Assembly: GCA_036346255.1 (NCBI GenBank)
Contig: CM070619.1
Location: 33,238,342 to 33,302,341, forward strand
Direction: 5' to 3'
Length of the DNA: 64,000 nucleotides
Origin: Ampelocalamus luodianensis
Taxonomy: Eukaryota > Streptophyta > Magnoliopsida > Poales > Poaceae
Below are positions 59,072-64,000 of this stretch, one piece after another (within the stretch, counting starts at the first letter, position 1; every line of letters begins with the position of its first letter). The translations under genes were made by a program, and so were the position numbers. The notes below the pieces were generated by a model. The model was not told the DNA's origin. It did not search any database and saw only the letters and a program-made list of their open reading frames with translations.

Positions 59072-62000
59072 TGTAACATCTCAATTTTGGGCTTGCGTTT
59101 AAAATGTAAGAAAATGAGTAGAAATTAAAACTTTTTCTTACATCATGTATTTCCTATTTGTACTGAACAAGTGTTGTACAAGAAGTTATGAAAATACAAA
59201 GTCACAAGTCTTTTGATCCAAATCTTGATCCTTCAAAAACAATCTTGTCAAACCTTTTGATCATCTCCTGGAAATATTTTTCCTAAGTTCTTGGGAGGGT
59301 ATGTGGCCCCTCTGAAAAATTTCACATTTTTTAGAAATTGTTTGAATACTTTTAGAGGGTAGTCAAACCTGTTTGACTCTTAGTCAAACCTTGAAACAGT
59401 ACCTTGTAGAATTTTTGGAGAAAAATTCAATGCATAAAAACCTCTGAAAATTTTACACAAGGTCAATGTCTAAGTCATCAAGCTCCTGTAAAAATTTCAG
59501 AATTTTTGGAGTTATTTTGCTACCGCTAATAAATCCTCTAAAGCCTCTGTCTATTTAAAAACCTAAAACCTGGTTCACTATTCCTTGGGTTTGAGTCGGG
59601 CTCGAGTTCGGGCCACTTGACTCGGTCGAACCACCTAACTGCACCGGGCTCACTCATAGCGCGCGATTGATATCAACCGTTGGATTTAAATCGCACGGCC
59701 CGCATTCGCAGAAACATTCGGACCACCATGAACATTCCGTCCATCTGAGCCGTTCGTTTTTTATCGGACCGCTCTGATTGCTTGGAGTGTTAGAAACCCT
59801 CAGTCGGATCCTTTTTAATCGTGACCGTTCATCTCGCATCCAACGGTCACGGATTCTCTTTCTGTTCTTCTTCCTCCTCTGCTTCTCCGTGCGCGCGTGC
59901 GGCAATGGCAGAAAGAGAGAGAGTGCGAGGGCGGCTTCGATGTGTCACTTCAAGCTTGTTTTCGTCAACGTCTCTCTGCGGGGCATTAAATGCGCATCAG
60001 GCTTTCTCCTCCATTGTCTCGAGTCTCAGCTGCTCCCATCATTTCTTGGTCCATGGCCGTAGCATGAACCGAGCCCACCATGGACTCATGTTCATGCTCG
60101 AAACCCTAATCCCTTCCCTATATATTGCCCCCTCTAGGTCCTCCTGTTGTTCCTTTACACCGCACCTAGCTCCTCTCTGTGTTAGAGCTCAAAACCACTT
60201 CAAACCTTCAATCCACCATTGTTGACCCGAGAGCTCCAATGGCGATCTTGGTGTCGAGTGGTTCACCTTCAATCTTTCTTGAACCCTTTTGAGCTCCTCA
60301 ACTTCCTTTATATTTCCCCTAACTTAATTTTGGGTTTTATTCACAGGAATCGCTCAATTTTAAGTTCGGAGATTTTCGGCAGATTTCACCCCTTTTCTTC
60401 TCTAACTCCGGTAAGTGGTTCTTTTTGCAATTACTTACTTGTGGAGCTTGTGGGAACCTTTTTGTAGCTATTTTGATCACCCATTGGTGTTCATCTTGCT
60501 CAGGTTGCCATTTTCTTCTTCATCTTCCTCGGCTCCGGTGGACTTCATCGTGTTCGAGTCTTCCCCGGCCATCTTCAAAGCTCATCTTGGTTGAGGTAGC
60601 TTCTTATTAGTCCCTTGAAGTGTTGGCACTCGCTTTCCTGGACCGCTGCAGTATTTTGCTATTTTCATGTTTTGCCGAAATAGCTTCCTTCGGTGTTTTC
60701 CGGCTCGCCGGCGTTCTAGACCTCCAGCGCCGGCGAGGTCACCACCATTAAGTTCGCATCGCTATTGCGAGTCTATTTTGGTATTTGGTCGGCGCCGCCG
60801 CGGCCGGAGTCGCCGGCGACAAGCCGTGAAAGCCACTCGGTTTTTGTCAGCTGGGAGCGCCCGTTGTCGTCATTTATTTAGGACGCAGCTAATACCCAGT
60901 CATTGCTAAGTATTAATGGTGTCTTAATCTGGCCAGATGTCTCACTGACATGTGGGCCCGTAAGCCTAAAACCGAGAACCAGAAGTCATTAGGGCTGATT
61001 TTGGGTTTTATTTATTGCTAATCATTGTTAGCAATAAATGTGTCTCAAAACCGCTACTGTGCATCGCTGTAGGACCTCAGTCCCTAAGTCCATCTCTGTG
61101 TAAATCGTTAGGACACTTTAATTGCTAATCATCACTAATCATTGGTCATTAGTAATTAATTGCCTGTCCTAAAATATTCTTGTGTCTCGCTGCTTGTGGA
61201 CCCGTGCGCGTGCACGTGTGTTAAAGCTTCGTGTTTGTGACTCACGATCCACCGGCATGCGGCCCGCGTGTCGGCGCTCAGTTGCACTTCGATCTTGGAC
61301 CGCCGTCCATTTTGCGATCTGCGGTCGGATGCGGGATGCGTTCGACCATCCGGTTCCCTCTTCACTCGGGACCGTCCATCTCACGATCTGCGGTGAGATC
61401 GTGCGTGCAATCGGACTCTCCGATTAGATATGTGCTCGAGCCGCTCATCTTTAGATCTGCGGTCTTGATAGTCGAGGCAACCGCATCGCCCGGTTGCATC
61501 CTTCCTCGTGAGCCGCTGGATCTTGATCCAACGGTGGGCTCCTTTAGGGATCGCGCGCGTGCGCTGTTCTCGGCGCACGTGGGCCATAGGATGTTAGATC
61601 GAGGGCTCTCGAGCGTCCACATCGCTTATTTCCATTTGGGTTGGATTTCATTTAAAGTATTTATTTATCAACTAAAAATGTATCGAACTTTAGAAATTCA
61701 TAACTAAATCATTTTAACTCCTTTTAGATGTTTTCAATCAGAATAAATGTTTGTGCCTCTGTAGTTTAATATAAAAATGTAATTGAGCATGTTCTGTCGG
61801 AGAAAGTTGTGTAACTCACATAACTTGATTTCTGCCAATTTTGAATATCCCAAAAATAGAATTAAACTTGTAAAATGCATATCTTTTTCTGTACAACTCC
61901 ATAATGTGCAAAATCAATTTTGTTAAATTCCTCTGTTAGTGTACCTTAATATGAAATAGGTTTTGAGCATGTTTATGATCCTAGAAAATGTAATGTGCTA

Positions 62001-63985
62001 GGCTTACAACTTAGAAAAATTATAAGTAAATCATTATAGCTCCAAATTTTGTAAGCTCAACTTTGCTGTTATTAGGATGTTATAATATACCTTCTATAAA
62101 AATTTCGGACCTTAGATCATTCTAGAAATTTTCGCCATGAACAGTAACCGTAATTAATTTAATTAGGATTTTTCAGGCTGAGAGAACTTAGTTTAGCCAT
62201 AACATTTTCATGCTAAGTCCAAATGAAGTGATTCTTGTTTCTAAAATTGTCTAAAATCAACCTCTAGCTGCTGTATAAATTTCATGGGATTTGGATGTTC
62301 TTTGCTGTTGAGTTCCTTTTGGTGTTCTTCGTTCTTATCGGTTTTATCGCCTTTTCAAGTTAGGTTCAAGAATTTATTGAACTGAGCACTCCTCTCTGCA
62401 GCAAGACCAATCCCAGCAAGGCAAGCAGTTTGATCATGTTAATCTCAGTATTTTAAGTATTTATGTTGATTACAAATTCTATGTATGCATTGCTACTTTG
62501 TGTTAATAGTTGACCTAGTAGATGCATTTCCTTAGGCAAATGATTATTCTCTACTACCATTGAGCCTATGTTATTGCTGTGATTTAGAGTTCGTGGATGA
62601 GCTCTTGTCACTTAGTAGTTTGCGAATTAATTGCTTAGCCATGCTTAGCTTCCGGTAGAAATGGGTGGTTATCGACTTGTCGATAGCCTTGATCACATAA
62701 AACTTATTATGATTTATGATTTCAGCTTTGTGCCATGTCTACTTATGAAAACCAAAACTGAAAACCAAAAATGATTCAGACTTGGGCACAATGGTATGAT
62801 TGGTGTGATTATGGGTGTGACTGGAATGGTGCCCGGGTCAACAAGGCCGAACATCTTGTTACACTAAACCAAGCATTTTCGCGTGCTAACCACACTAGAG
62901 GGTATGGGACCTCTCTTGACTTAGTAATTTGGCGTGTATTGGCTTTGGGTCGCAGGAGGTCGCAGGAGGGATGGTGTTGGGGGCATTGTAGTGTCCGAAA
63001 GGCTTCACCCGTGATGGGATTTGTCGTCTTTCGGCTTGCAATGTAAGCGTATGGGTTTCTATCTATACGAGCGGCTCGTAGTCAATGCACAAGATTGGAA
63101 ATGTCTCGTAGGACTTAGCCGTGTAGCATACCTTCGGTAGTGTGCTTTGTGGCTTAAAGGCGGTCTCAAGTGTGGGTACATTGGTACACCCTGCAGGTTA
63201 AAACTATTCGAATAGCCTCGTCCTAGGTTATGGACACGCTTGGCAAGGTCTTTCAAGAGTTAGACTACAACCTTTTAATTAAACCTTGATGGGTGATACG
63301 AATCGGGGATTCGTGCTATGTTGTGGTGGCTATTGGGATAGTCACTTCCAGGTGGTTACTTGTATGTATCTTTACTTGCTGTTATTTTGACAACAAAACA
63401 GATTTTGCAAACTTGCTTTTAAATGTATTACATTATTGCAAATAAAGTTGGCTTTGTGCAAAATGAGACATACAACCTCCACCTAAATAAGCTTGCATGT
63501 AGTTTATGAATAGGTCTGCTATTCCACACGTCAGTCTTGCGAGTACCGTGTATACTCAGTTGTCTTGCTTAAATGTATTTGTTGCAGAGGAAGAAGGTGA
63601 GCTTGAGGGGCCTCACTTTTGTGAGCTGTGTTGTGGTAGCTTGCGGGGCGACTTGCTTGGCGGCCCGATCGGTTGCCTTGTGGGTTGTGTGGCTAACCGG
63701 TCGACTTTTGTTCTAGCCATCTTATGACACTTTTTGCTTCCGCTGTCATTCTTGTATATTGTTCTTTTTGGCCGGTCGGCTCTTTTGTAATAACTTTACC
63801 TTTTGGTATGTCGTTGTTGATCTTAGTGATAATTGTTGTATGGAAATGATGTGTAATTTTGTGATGATGTGCATATGCTGCAATTCTGGGAAGCTTATGT
63901 CCATCGAGGCTTAGAATGTTCAATTAGTAATGCTAGAACCATCTGGAGGTTAAGTGTTACTAGTTAAATATTCCGGGTCCTCACA
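59072..63985 (+). mobile_element. Solo giant LTR (copy C), target duplication TTAAT
   Basis: 4914 bp in plus orientation, from TGTAACATCTCAATTTTGGG to TTCCGGGTCCTCACA. TTAAT flanks it at 59067-59071 and 63986-63990. CCCTATATATTGCCCCC near 60117 is the promoter TATA, so U3 is about 1.05 kb and R/U5 about 3.9 kb. Related to copies A and B but more diverged. Opposite in orientation to the Gypsy element it entered. ORFs such as 59821-60225 and 61231-61707 lie in the LTR and show no domain. Confidence 0.93.
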
Positions 63986-64000
63986 TTAATCCATAAGTAG

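Larger units (their letters stand above)
46693..64000 (-). mobile_element. Second Del/Tekay-like Gypsy element: gag kept, pol deleted, hosting three solo LTRs
   Basis: On the minus strand the gag pieces lead into a short remnant of the chromodomain end, a purine tract and a 3' LTR (50049-46693). Compared with the Gypsy element at 31686-37714, everything from protease to most of the chromodomain is missing between about 50190 and 50110. Gag is interrupted at 51063-54108, 54187-58986 and 59072-63985 by solo LTRs. Its 5' part lies beyond the window, so CATAG (46688-46692) as left target copy cannot be tested. Confidence 0.85.

Noticed and set aside
1..64000. A novel multi-gene system
   Set aside because: Apart from the DUF639 gene every recognisable coding region belongs to a decayed Copia or Gypsy element; no set of intact neighbouring genes exists here.

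Overview
This is plant nuclear DNA, most likely from a grass. One ordinary split gene sits in a deep pile of nested transposable elements. The grass call rests on the repeats: Del/Tekay-like chromovirus LTRs of 3-5 kb starting TGTAACATCCC, a Copia LTR that opens like the Angela/BARE group of grasses, a Tourist-like MITE with TTA target duplications, and a tRNA-derived SINE. The species cannot be fixed from sequence alone. There are no bacterial genes, operons or CRISPR arrays.

Layout. 1-2771: the end of a giant LTR (A), then a diverged relative carrying a 21-bp minisatellite. 2772-5309: AT-rich and C-rich intergenic DNA with a hAT-type MITE (8-bp target duplication) and a second MITE. 5315-13382: a decayed but structurally complete Copia element (two LTRs, primer site, purine tract, target duplication CTAAT) that ends 147 bp before a start codon. 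13530-28403: a nine-exon gene for a 695-residue DUF639-family membrane protein; its introns hold a solo-LTR candidate, a Helitron-like element, a Tourist MITE, an antisense array of small non-autonomous LTR elements and a SINE. 28608-28880: a foldback element behind the gene.

28990-38599: an Angela-like Copia element (target duplication TTTTT) that lost its coding region. A decayed Del/Tekay-type Gypsy element on the minus strand lies inside its 3' LTR. 38812-43021: a solo LTR with target duplication GACAA. 43027-46692: degenerate, TE-like sequence without a clear gene. 46693-64000: a second minus-strand Gypsy element that kept gag and lost nearly all of pol. Its gag is cut by three solo LTRs, each with a perfect 5-bp target duplication: 51063-54108 (ATTGG), 54187-58986 (AAACG) and 59072-63985 (TTAAT). 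Taking the insertions out conceptually puts the gag pieces back in register, which proves the nesting order.

Only the DUF639 gene looks like a working host gene: all eight introns are GT-AG and the frame is open throughout. The retrotransposon coding regions are full of stops and frameshifts. I see no new multi-gene system. The most unusual structures are the triple solo-LTR nest in a gag-only element, the Copia insertion at the gene's promoter, the antisense tandem LTR array in intron 8, and a scrambled mosaic of Gypsy and LTR fragments inside the Copia element (11490-12540).
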